In this document: positions 1 through 5,972 of the stretch, piece by piece | Numbering within the stretch: the first letter of the stretch is position 1 | Layout of the letters: each line of letters opens with the position of its first letter | Source: CAWDLX01 sp046728155 | GTDB lineage: Bacteria; Actinomycetota; Actinomycetes; Mycobacteriales; Micromonosporaceae | DNA length: 7,987 nt | NCBI GenBank assembly: GCA_046728155.1 | Contig: JBKPDY010000053.1 | Location: forward strand, 1-7,987 | Reading direction: 5' to 3' | Program-made: the position numbers and the translations under genes | The notes under the pieces: model-generated | What the model was told of the DNA's origin: nothing | The model's input: the letters and a program-made list of their open reading frames with translations, nothing else | Databases searched by the model: none

Positions 1-10
1 GCGAGGGGTC

Positions 11-319
11 CTATCCAACGAGGGTATCCAAGAGTCCGCTGACTGTGAGGACCATGGTGACCATAGGCCCGGGATTGGTGACGGCGAACGTCGCGCCATG
101 TCGTTGCGCTGCCGCGCGGGCGGCGACGAGGACGCCGAGGGCGGTCGTGTCTATGAAGGTCACACTGGTGAGGTCGACAACGACTGTTGTGATTGCCTCG
201 CCAGTGGCGGCCGCGCGGAGCGCCTTTCGGAACTCTCCGGTTGCCGGCAGGTCTAGTTCGCCGCAGGGAGTGATTGTGGCGACATCGTCAACGCAGCTGA
301 CAGAACACGTGAAGTTCAT
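11..319 (-). CDS. STAS-domain anti-anti-sigma factor (SpoIIAA/RsbV-like)
   Basis: Predicted 102-aa single-domain cytoplasmic protein. In this family the unphosphorylated form binds an RsbW/SpoIIAB-type anti-sigma kinase and frees the sigma factor; phosphorylation of one Ser/Thr switches it off. What is seen: an early beta-strand region with GELDLPATGEF at residues 20-30, VVVDLTSVTFIDTTALG at 46-62, then an amphipathic helix and a final helix (SGLLDTLVG). IDTTALG aligns with the MDSSGLG phospho-site of SpoIIAA, putting Thr58 (or Thr59) at the switch position. The ATG at 317-319 is chosen because GGAGG lies four bases before it and the STAS fold starts directly there; the open frame extends upstream to 469 but that extension has no domain character. 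A sigma-B-like promoter sits about 57 bases upstream. It is divergent from the MEDS-STAS and ATPase genes, and the latter encodes its likely partner. The family is secure; the cognate sigma factor is unknown. Confidence 0.9.
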   Translation of the reverse strand: MNFTCSVSCVDDVATITPCGELDLPATGEFRKALRAAATGEAITTVVVDLTSVTFIDTTALGVLVAARAAAQRHGATFAVTNPGPMVTMVLTVSGLLDTLVG

Positions 320-375
320 ATGGCCTCCGCACGATGGTGACGCCCCGCCCCGTCGAGCCGTGGACGGATTGGTCG

Positions 376-401
376 ATACCCCGGTCGGTGAGCGCCGAAA
401 C
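376..401 (-). promoter_or_regulatory. Candidate sigma-B/sigma-F-type promoter for the STAS gene
   Basis: Read on the minus strand there is GTTT (398-401), a 16-base spacer, then GGGTAT (376-381). This matches the actinobacterial sigma-B/sigma-F pattern (GNNT/GTTT, N14-16, GGGTAC/T). Transcription would start near 369, giving a leader of about 50 bases before the ATG at 319. The match is seen directly; that a stress sigma factor uses it, and so that the STAS gene belongs to the regulon it controls, is inference. Confidence 0.6.
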
Positions 402-615
402 GCAGGGCTCACAGCCAGCCATGCCGTCGCCAGCGAGTTCGCAAACCGGGCCGCAAGGTGCGGAACCACCGCGGGCCGGTGCGCGCCTACCTGACGATCG
501 CAGTTGGCGCGGCGACGCGGACGATCTCCGAGCGGTGCACGGCCGGTGACGACAAAGGTGGTGGATAAGCGGGCGCCTCAGCACACCGCTTCCGCGCGCG
601 GGCCGCCCATGCTTT
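402..615. other. Divergent intergenic region, no further gene seen
   Basis: This stretch separates the leftward STAS gene from the rightward MEDS-STAS gene. Apart from the leftward sigma-B-like promoter just left of it, I see no convincing coding sequence, tRNA or terminator. No clear -10/-35 pair for the rightward operon could be recognised. Open frames crossing it have no domain character and look like high-GC shadows. Confidence 0.5.
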
Positions 616-657
616 ATGTTGGGTCCCAATCTTCGACGATGGAACAGGTGGCGCTCG

Positions 658-1524
658 GTGGCCAACGCGACGACGGTTGACCAGATGGGTCCCGGCGATC
701 ACGGGTGTCTCACCTTCTCGGACCCTGACGAGCGATTGGATCTTGTAGCGGCGTTCATACGGGATGGCCTTCGGCGGAGGCAGCGGGTGTTGTGCTGGAC
801 CGACTCGCTGGAACCGGATCGTCTATCGACTGAGCTGGCGAAGAGGTCAGTACGCGGCACCGCGGCGATGCGGCGTGGCCAGCTGACTATCGCGTCGGCC
901 TCGGATTGGTTGTTGGGCCAGTCCGACGGCGGTGGCGCATCCGGTATGGTGCAGGTGTTAGCCAATGAGCTGGACCGCACATCACGGGAAGGCTTCGATG
1001 GTCTGCGGGTGACTGCGGACATGTGCTGGGCCACCCGCCCATCCTCGGCCGCCGAACAGCTGATCGCGTTCGAAACGCAGGTGGCGGAGCTGTTCGTCGG
1101 TGGGCGGCTGTGTCTGGTCTGCCAGTACGATCGGGACCGCTTCGACGGGGTCACCCTCGCCTTCACGGCCACTGCGCACACGAAGACGGTGGCCGCACAG
1201 GTGTACCACGAGAGCCCGCTCCTTCGTATATGCCGCCAGTACAGCCCGCCGGGCGTGCGTATCGCCGGCGAGCTGGACTACAAGCACCAGGACGTGTTGG
1301 AACAGTCGCTGGCCGAATCCCGACGGCTGGACAGAAACATGCTAGTCAACCTGTCCAGGCTGCAATACATCGACGCCGCCTGCGCCGCAACGATCGTGCG
1401 GGCCGCTGACCGGCTGCCCGCATCACGCCGGATGACCGTGACCTGTCGCCACCTGGTGGCAACGATCCTCGATCTGGTCGGAGCGCCCAGCGCGCCACGG
1501 CTACAGGTAGTTGCAGACCAATGA
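658..1524 (+). CDS. MEDS-domain and STAS-domain regulatory protein
   Basis: Predicted 288-aa cytoplasmic regulator. The N-terminal half (about residues 10-170) looks like a MEDS (DcmR-type sensory) domain: it opens with GPGDHGCLTFSD, has a helix with DGLRRRQRVLCW, and contains the typical LCLVCQYDRDRF near its end. The C-terminal part (about 200-280) is a STAS domain with VRIAGELDYKHQ and LQYIDAACAATIV. The switch site is D239-A240-A241, so the Ser/Thr phosphorylated in classical anti-anti-sigma factors is absent. The GTG start at 658 is preferred because AGGTGG (646-651) precedes it by six bases; an in-frame ATG at 616 would add 14 residues but lacks a good ribosome site. Its TGA overlaps the ATG of the next gene (ATGA, 1521-1524), so the two are probably translationally coupled. 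The MEDS ligand is unknown; the inferred role is a sensor that engages the adjacent ATPase. Confidence 0.82.
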   Translation: MANATTVDQMGPGDHGCLTFSDPDERLDLVAAFIRDGLRRRQRVLCWTDSLEPDRLSTELAKRSVRGTAAMRRGQLTIASASDWLLGQSDGGGASGMVQVLANELDRTSREGFDGLRVTADMCWATRPSSAAEQLIAFETQVAELFVGGRLCLVCQYDRDRFDGVTLAFTATAHTKTVAAQVYHESPLLRICRQYSPPGVRIAGELDYKHQDVLEQSLAESRRLDRNMLVNLSRLQYIDAACAATIVRAADRLPASRRMTVTCRHLVATILDLVGAPSAPRLQVVADQ

Positions 1525-2006
1525 CCAGCCCTGACCCGCCCGCGACATCCCCGAACGGAGCCGGACCGCCACAGGTTGCCGCGCCAGGGCGGGTCGCCGT
1601 GGACCAGTGGTTCGATGCTGACGGGCTATACACACTGCGTGCCGAGGTCGCCGCCCACGCCAGCGACCTCGGCGCGACAGCGCCACAGACGGAGAAGCTG
1701 GTCATCGTGGCGGGCGAACTGGCCACCAACGCGATTCGTCATGGTGGAGGCCGTGGCCGGCTGCGGCTGTGGCGCGACGGGAACCTAATCATCTGCCAGG
1801 TGAGCGACAACGGCCCAGGGATCAGCGACCCCGGCGTGGGGACAACGCCGCCCGATCAAACGGCCATGAGCGGACGCGGGTTGTGGGTCTGCCGACAGCT
1901 CTGCGAGAGTTTCCTCATCGAAGTCACCCCCACCGGCACCACCGTGACCGGCTCGATGAGGCTCCATCACGACGACATGAGGCACGGCGGTCAAGACACC
2001 GGGTGA
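1521..2006 (+). CDS. RsbW/SpoIIAB-like GHKL ATPase (anti-sigma regulatory factor)
   Basis: Predicted 161-aa cytoplasmic protein with a HATPase_c_2 fold. Visible ATP-binding motifs are the N-box E66-LATN-A-I-R-H74, the G1 box D96-NGPGI, and the G2 box G118-RGLWVCRQL. After G2 come strands FLIEVTPTGTTVTG typical of anti-sigma kinases. The first 25 residues are Pro/Gly/Ala-rich and probably disordered. Family members bind a sigma factor or phosphorylate a STAS protein using ATP. It overlaps the MEDS-STAS stop by four bases, suggesting fixed stoichiometry. The divergent Thr-bearing STAS protein is a natural substrate and the Ala-bearing MEDS-STAS a possible non-phosphorylatable partner (inference). 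No sigma factor gene is adjacent, so the controlled regulon cannot be read from the window. Confidence 0.88.
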   Translation: MTSPDPPATSPNGAGPPQVAAPGRVAVDQWFDADGLYTLRAEVAAHASDLGATAPQTEKLVIVAGELATNAIRHGGGRGRLRLWRDGNLIICQVSDNGPGISDPGVGTTPPDQTAMSGRGLWVCRQLCESFLIEVTPTGTTVTGSMRLHHDDMRHGGQDTG

Positions 2007-2123
2007 GCCGGTCGCGGGCTAAGCACCCATTGGCGCAGAACAGCGGTCGGCGTCGATCACTGCGCGGCCGTCGGTCCGTCCCCGCGGGAAAGTGCCAGGC
2101 AAGAACAAGGACCAGCCACCCGG

Positions 2124-2163
2124 ATGACCGACTTCGCGTCGATCTCCCTAAGCCTTGATCCAC
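2124..2163 (+). pseudogene. 5' exon of an unidentified gene interrupted by the group II intron
   Basis: From the ATG at 2124 there are 13 open codons (MTDFASISLSLDP) that run exactly up to the intron's first base at 2164, with G/C-rich third positions. A purine stretch (AAGGA, 2107-2111) lies 12 bases upstream, a poor spacing. If this is a real start, the intron entered a coding sequence very near its beginning. The 3' exon is missing because the intron itself is truncated. The product cannot be identified from 13 residues, and chance openness over 40 bases is quite possible. Confidence 0.3.
2149..2163 (+). other. Intron-binding sites IBS2 and IBS1 in the 5' exon
   Basis: IBS2 is TAAGCCTT (2149-2156) and IBS1 is ATCCAC (2158-2163), separated by one base and ending exactly at the intron boundary. 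They are perfect complements of AAGGCTTA (2390-2397, EBS2) and GTGGAT (2411-2416, EBS1) in intron domain I. This is the base-pairing a group II intron uses to select its insertion site and 5' splice site. Having both IBS1 and IBS2 argues against a class C (terminator-targeting) intron. Confidence 0.75.
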
Positions 2164-2389
2164 GTGCGCCGTGAGGCGCTGCCGATTCGAGTGGAGGTGA
2201 GAGACCTTCACCGCTGTTCCTGTCGCAGCAGGATGGCGTAGCTGAGGGCAGCCCGGTCCGGGAGGTGCCGGGATCTGGGTGGGAGCAGCCCTTGACAAAG
2301 CCGGGACGCATCAGCACTGCCAGATGGTGTGGGTTCGGCGAGCGTGATGGAGAGGAGTACGCGAGGAACCAGCGTGAGCACGTCCCTTA

Positions 2390-2416
2390 AAGGCTTACCG
2401 GCTCAATCTGGTGGAT
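2390..2416 (+). other. Exon-binding sites EBS2 and EBS1 of the group II intron
   Basis: EBS2 = AAGGCTTA (2390-2397) and EBS1 = GTGGAT (2411-2416), about 227-253 bases into the intron, where domain I loops carrying these sites usually fall. They pair without mismatch over 8 and 6 bases with the 5' exon immediately before the intron. Because the pairing is still exact, this copy is probably at its original target site rather than carried in by a later rearrangement. Confidence 0.72.
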
Positions 2417-2745
2417 ACGGGCCGGGTGCGGTGCGTACCCGATCGAGGTGTGGTCGGGGAACTCCTAGGTGGTCATGTGGATGTCTGCCGGGAGGCCACG
2501 GTGAAAGTGCTGCGGGGTAACCGTGGCGATGCCGCAGGGGCAGAGCTGGGCTCCTCCTTCGTCGAGCGAATCGCAGTGAACACGGGAACCGTCCCGGTCC
2601 TTGCCTGCTCTCACACGTCCAGTGTGGATGGTCGGGCTGGGCCCACCGTCGGCCGATCGGTCCGGGACGGGGCGGAGCCGCCGTAGTACTCCGAGTTGGG
2701 GAGAGCCCGGCACGTGGGGAAGGGCGGCAGCGGTTTCGAGAAGGG

Positions 2746-3371
2746 ATGGATGCTGTAATGCCGAAAGACGCGCCGGTGAACACAGGCGCCACGTCGGAGG
2801 AACCCATTGGGCCGCACCGGCGGGTATCGGAGATGCAGGCCAAACTTCACCGTTGGGCGGCGGCTGACCCTGGCCGCAGGTTCGACGACCTGTTCAACCT
2901 CGTGCACGACCCGGCGACGCTGCTCATCGCGTTCGAACGGGTCGCGGGCAACACCGGGGCGAACACCCCTGACGTGGACGGCCTCACGGTCGCCCTGGTC
3001 GAGGAGCTCATCGGTGCGCCCGGGTTCCTGGACGATCTCCGAACCGCGTTGAAGGCGGGCACGTCTAGGCCGCTGCCGGTGCGGGAACGGACGATCCCCA
3101 AACCTGGTGGCAGTGGGAAGGTCAGGCGTTTAGGCATTCCCACCATCGCTGACCGGGTGGTCCAGGCGGCGCTGAAGCTGGTGCTGGAGCCCGTCTTTGA
3201 GGCCGACTTCTTGCCGGTCTCGTACGGGTTCCGGCCGAGGCGGCGGGCCCACGACGCGATCGCCGAGATTCATCTGTGCGGCACCCACGGCTACCGGTGG
3301 GTGCTGGATGCGGACATCGAGGCGTGCTTCGACTCGATTGACCACACGGCCCTGATGGACCGAGTGCGCGA
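2746..3371 (+). pseudogene. Group II intron reverse transcriptase (LtrA-like), C-terminally truncated
   Basis: About 209 residues of an intron-encoded reverse transcriptase/maturase that is normally at least 400 residues long. Present are the N-terminal region with NTPDVDGLT, RT1-RT2 (RERTIPKPGGSGKVRRLGIP), the RT2 block (VLEPVFEADFLPVSYGFRP) and RT3 (VLDADIEACFDSIDH), where Asp190 would be the first catalytic aspartate. The YADD box, thumb, maturase domain X and any endonuclease domain are missing. The frame stays open to 3633 but after about 3371 it encodes unrelated sequence. The ATG at 2746 abuts AAGGG with no spacing, so the in-frame ATG at 2758 (GGATGG eight bases before) is an alternative start. 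It is inactive as polymerase or maturase. Confidence 0.85.
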
Positions 3372-3470
3372 CACGCCCGCGGCCTCACCCTCCACCTACC
3401 GCAACACTGGCCCTGGCAGCACTCCTGGCTGCGATTGTTCGCCGCCCCTCACGCGCCGCCGCCCGCCTGA
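3372..3470 (+). pseudogene. C-terminal fragment of an IS1380-type transposase
   Basis: One frame gives about 32 codons ending in TGA (3468-3470). It reads RHARGLTLHLPQHWPW then QHSWLRLF and a Pro/Ala-rich tail. The LxLPxHWPW near the C-terminus is what I associate with IS1380-family transposases. It starts exactly where the intron RT loses its family resemblance and is in a different frame from it, so it marks the breakpoint of a later insertion or deletion. Catalytic residues are absent. The identification rests on a short motif and is moderate. Confidence 0.5.
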
Positions 3471-3549
3471 TCGTCTACATGCGACACACGGCGGTCAAAG
3501 CGGCCAACCCATCCTGGGCCATATCGGACGCGAGGCCGGCAATTTCCGG

Positions 3550-3753
3550 TCAGGAGCTGCCGTGGCAGTGAGCGTCGGGGATCTGCGCCAACGCCATGTC
3601 CAGCACCGTGATGTGGTCGGCGGTGTTGTTTGAGCCGGCATTGCCCGGCCCGAGCAGACCGGCGAGGGCTTCGCCGGTGGCGTCGAGGAGCCACAGCAAC
3701 GGGTGATAGCCAAGACTCTCTTGGGCGTTGAAGAAGACTCGCACACCACGCAT
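3550..3753 (-). pseudogene. Internal fragment of an IS1380-family transposase
   Basis: Minus-strand frame of 67 codons containing LGYHPLLWLLDATGEALAG, LLGPGNAGSN and ADHITVLDMALAQIPDAH, the conserved core of IS1380-type DDE transposases (usually about 450 aa, with this segment near the middle). The frame stops shortly after IPDAHCHG, where the family normally continues through the catalytic region. Nothing recognisable as the N-terminus lies upstream of 3753, where the DUF6131 gene begins 20 bases later. It therefore cannot make an active enzyme. It faces the IS1380-like C-terminal fragment at 3372-3470, so the two are not one continuous element. Confidence 0.72.
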
Positions 3754-3774
3754 GGCTATGCAGAGCCCGCAAAG

Positions 3775-3930
3775 TCACCAATAGTGACGTCTGCCCGCAA
3801 CGGCGTGCCCCGTGGCGCCGGCGATCCATAGAGCGGCCCCGATGACGAGCAGAATGATCCCGATCGTCCACAGCACGGAGATGTGGAATATGAGACCCAA
3901 CACCAGCAGGATCAGACCCAAAACAATCAC
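3775..3930 (-). CDS. DUF6131-type small membrane protein
   Basis: Predicted 51-aa protein, essentially two hydrophobic helices with a short link: IVLGLILLVLGLIF, then LWTIGIILLVIGAALWIAG, followed by a basic tail AGRRHYW. This matches small actinobacterial proteins annotated as DUF6131 (family pattern of IVLG-ILLVLG, ILWTIGIILLV, G-VAGRRHYW). The GTG at 3928-3930 is chosen because AGGAGG precedes it by six bases and the protein then starts directly with the first helix; an ATG at 3990 would add 20 charged residues atypical of the family. The biochemical function is not known. It is intact although wedged between IS1380 debris and an empty region. GGGTAC on the minus strand at 4084-4089 could be a sigma-B-like -10, but no matching -35 is seen. 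Confidence 0.8.
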   Translation of the reverse strand: MIVLGLILLVLGLIFHISVLWTIGIILLVIGAALWIAGATGHAVAGRRHYW

Positions 3931-4493
3931 GACTCGCCTCCTGCTCTCTGAGCGGCCTCTCCAGAAACCTTCGGCCAACAACAGGCCCATCCCCGTGCCC
4001 GCGCGGTACCACTGTCCCTAACCACGACGCGGTCACAGCCGTCACGTGCGTTAGTGACGCCGACACCGCCGACCGCACGAACGGTACCCTTAGACCAGTC
4101 TACTAGTGCTTCACCGAAACGGCGGCATTGAACCACGTGGGTTTACCGGCGGGATGTTCAGTGGCGGGCACATCGCGGCACGTCGGGAGCGACCTGATAG
4201 ACGGCCCCGACGCGCCCGGCGCGCCGCGCCACGGCGCAGGCCGCCGAGCCCACTCGGGTTTTCCAGCCGGGCGCCCGGATCCAGCGGATCTTGGCTGGAT
4301 CAAACGCAGCGCGATCGACGATGTGCGTGACGGCTGTGCCGGTTCGCCCGGGCGGTCAGCTTGCGCGCTATGCCGGTGTGACGCATGTTGTCTGAGCTGT
4401 CACCTAGGAGAACCGGTATCGGGAGAAGCACGGCCAATCGCATTGGGCGTTCTCGTCTCTTGGACGTTGTGCGAGGCCGACTGTGTGCAATAG
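3931..4493. other. Region without a supportable gene
   Basis: About 560 bases. Open frames exist on both strands, as expected at this GC content, but none shows a recognisable domain, a good ribosome site with a plausible start, or consistent coding bias. I saw no tRNA, rRNA or CRISPR pattern. The only structured element noted is an 8-bp inverted repeat at 4278-4301. The region is probably decayed sequence plus the upstream region of the DUF6131 gene. Confidence 0.5.
4278..4301. repeat. 8-bp inverted repeat, possible operator or hairpin
   Basis: GATCCAGC (4278-4285) and GCTGGATC (4294-4301) are perfect inverted copies separated by eight bases. No T-run follows on either strand. It could be a protein-binding dyad or chance; there is no intact gene next to it to assign. 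Confidence 0.3.
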
Positions 4494-4667
4494 CGAACGA
4501 ATTCCAGCGCATACTTCGCGCTGCATAAGTATTCCGACAGCAAGTTCGAGCGGCTCCTCGGCTGGACCGCCGTCCAACATGCGCCCGACACAGAACTCGT
4601 CGCCGAACTCGCCCGTTCGCCGCCGACGCCGCCGCTGTTGTGGGGTCGGTTGGTTACCGATCTGGAG
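4494..4667 (+). pseudogene. Unrecognised coding remnant
   Basis: A stretch of 58 codons between two TAG stops (4491-4493 and 4668-4670) with strong G/C third-position bias and a protein-like composition (YSDSKFERLLGW, then DTELVAELAR, then PPLLWGRLVTDLE). It has no start codon with a ribosome site. It is in the same frame as the hemerythrin remnant that follows the TAG at 4668, so the two may have been one gene broken by a nonsense change, or two fused fragments. I do not recognise the family. Confidence 0.3.
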
Positions 4668-4670
4668 TAG

Positions 4671-4870
4671 GACGTCCTCGAGTCGTATGAGGAACACCAC
4701 GTCGCCGACGTGCTGTGCTTCGAAATGTCCACGATGGATGCTGACGATGAGCGGTTCGAGGCAAAGAGCATGGTTCTCATCGAGTCGGTCAGCCACCACA
4801 TCGACGAAAAGGCCCGGACCGGTTCCCGAAGGTTCGGGAGGCGCTGGGGCGCAACCAGCCTAAGGAGTCG
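4671..4870 (+). pseudogene. Hemerythrin HHE-domain protein remnant, frameshifted
   Basis: The frame beginning at 4671 reads VLESYEEHHVADVLC, MSTMDADDERFEAK, and VLIESVSHHIDE. This resembles the second half of actinobacterial hemerythrin-like (HHE cation-binding) proteins, in which the His and Glu residues of EEHH and HHIxEE help form a di-iron site. At about 4810 the match jumps to another frame, where DRFPKVREALGRNQ (4817-4858) is the usual continuation. So there is a one-base indel. The N-terminal half of the domain, with its own metal ligands, is not recognisable. The gene is not functional. Its reading frame runs on into the next gene without a stop. Confidence 0.62.
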
Positions 4871-4967
4871 GGCCGCCCACCTGGTGCCGGGGCCCCAGCT
4901 GACATGTGCCGGGCTAGCTTGGGCAACGTCGAGGCGGACACGGGCGACCTCAATGTCCATTGTGGAA

Positions 4968-4987
4968 GCGACAGGTCGCCCTGTCGC
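4968..4987. terminator. Perfect 8-bp stem, 4-nt loop hairpin, possible terminator
   Basis: GCGACAGG (4968-4975), loop TCGC, CCTGTCGC (4980-4987). It is GC-rich and perfectly paired, located between the hemerythrin remnant and the NAD(P)-binding gene. No T-tract follows, which is common for actinobacterial terminators but makes the call uncertain. A regulatory dyad upstream of the SDR gene is the alternative. Confidence 0.35.
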
Positions 4988-5069
4988 CGGATGTGACGCA
5001 CATGCCCGCGCCGGACGAGGATTGGCCGTAAAGGCCGTGCGGTGGCCGTCCGCTTGGCACTATGACAGT

Positions 5070-5972
5070 GTGGCGAAGGATGTCCTAATCGCCGGAGCGT
5101 CTGGCTTCATCGGGTCGCGCCTGGCCAGCGCGCTGGTGGCGGGTGGCTATGACGTGCGGGCGATGACCCGCCGTCCGGGTGCGTACACGGGTGCCGGGCG
5201 GGCAGTGGCGGGCGACGTCTCGGACCCGGCGAGCCTGCATGCGGCGCTTGCCGGGGTGGATGCCGCGTACTACCTCGTGCACTCGCTCGGCTCCGACGAC
5301 TTCCCGGAACGGGACGCGCACGGTGCACGCAACTTCGCCGCCGCCGCTTCGCCGGCAGGGCTAGAACGCGTCATCTACCTCGGTGGTCTCGGCGCTGACG
5401 ACGGTGGCCTGTCATCCCATTTGCGCTCGCGTCGCGAGGTGGAACGCATCCTCGGCGCGGGTACCGTCCCGGTTACCGTGCTCCGGGCCGCGGTGGTCAT
5501 CGGGCACGGCGGCATATCCTGGGAGATCACGCGTCAACTCGTCGACCACCTGCCCGCGGTGGTGACGCCACGGTGGGTCAACACCCGCAGCCAACCGATC
5601 GCGCTCCCCGACGTCATCCGCTACCTCGTCGGCGTGCTCGAACCGACATCGGCGAGGGGTCGGGTGTTCGAGATCGGCGGCCCGGAGGTGATGCGCTACA
5701 TTGACATGCTGACCCGCGCGGCCGCGGTGCGCGGCAAGCCGCTGCCCAACCTCACGGTGCCACTGCTCACGCCGCGGCTGTCGTCGGTCTGGCTCGCTCT
5801 AGTCACCGACGTCAACCTCGCCGCGGCGCGCAACCTGGTCGACTCGATGACCACCGACATGGTGGTCCATGACCGTTCGATCGCCGAGATCGTACCGGGC
5901 GCCACGATCGGCTACGAGAAGGCGGTCCGGCTGGCTCTCGCGGAACGGGCGCTGGAGAAGGCAGCTGCGTGA
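5070..5972 (+). CDS. YbjT-like NAD(P)-binding atypical short-chain dehydrogenase
   Basis: Predicted 300-aa cytoplasmic Rossmann-fold protein of the atypical (NmrA/complex-I-NDUFA9-like) SDR group. The dinucleotide motif is G9-ASG-FI-G15, followed by YDVRAMTRRP and a GDVSDPASL strand-turn. Further landmarks are AAYYLVHSLGS, VIYLGGLGADDG, HLRSRREVERIL, VTVLRAAVVIG, RWVNTRSQPIAL and VFEIGGPEVMRY. The order and wording closely follow E. coli YbjT, but the extra C-terminal domain (DUF2867) of that protein is absent, as in many actinobacterial members. The GTG at 5070 is chosen because it directly precedes the first strand; there is no ribosome site, so either the transcript is leaderless or the start is the in-frame GTG at 5037. 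The frame is open back to 4671, but that part is hemerythrin debris. The stop overlaps the next GTG (GTGA, 5969-5972). The substrate is unknown. Confidence 0.85.
   Translation: MAKDVLIAGASGFIGSRLASALVAGGYDVRAMTRRPGAYTGAGRAVAGDVSDPASLHAALAGVDAAYYLVHSLGSDDFPERDAHGARNFAAAASPAGLERVIYLGGLGADDGGLSSHLRSRREVERILGAGTVPVTVLRAAVVIGHGGISWEITRQLVDHLPAVVTPRWVNTRSQPIALPDVIRYLVGVLEPTSARGRVFEIGGPEVMRYIDMLTRAAAVRGKPLPNLTVPLLTPRLSSVWLALVTDVNLAAARNLVDSMTTDMVVHDRSIAEIVPGATIGYEKAVRLALAERALEKAAA

Larger units (their letters stand above)
2164..3371 (+). mobile_element. 5' fragment of a group II intron
   Basis: The element starts with GTGCGCC (2164-2170), the bacterial group II intron 5' consensus. About 580 bases of GC-rich structured leader (domains I-III and the start of IV) precede the intron-encoded reverse transcriptase at 2746, a normal spacing. 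EBS2 and EBS1 lie at 2390-2397 and 2411-2416. The segment around 2684-2735 (CCGTAGTACTCCGAGTTGGGG, GCCCGGCAC, GGGGAAGGGCGGCAG) resembles the conserved domain IV lead-in of such introns. The element stops abruptly inside the RT gene at about 3371, where IS1380-like sequence begins. No domain V or VI is present, so it cannot splice or move by itself. Confidence 0.85.

Noticed and set aside
699..1181. 160-codon minus-strand open frame
   Set aside because: Entirely antisense to the clearly conserved MEDS domain; Ser/Arg-rich shadow.
3449..4078. Long minus-strand open frame overlapping IS1380 debris and the DUF6131 gene
   Set aside because: It is in a different frame from the recognisable proteins, Arg/His-rich, and has no domain; a high-GC shadow.
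4084..4089. Minus-strand GGGTAC as a sigma-B-like -10 for the DUF6131 gene
   Set aside because: No GTTT or GNNT at 14-16 bases upstream, and the leader would be about 150 bases; not enough to call a promoter.
4128..4493. 121-codon plus-strand open frame
   Set aside because: No ribosome site, no domain and irregular codon bias; treated as non-coding.
4400..4960. 186-codon minus-strand open frame
   Set aside because: Lies opposite the hemerythrin and unknown coding remnants; Ser/Arg-rich with no recognisable motif.
5061..5072. TATGAC just before the SDR GTG as a -10 for a leaderless transcript
   Set aside because: No matching -35 at the right spacing and too few bases to the GTG; only the absence of a ribosome site hints at leaderless translation.
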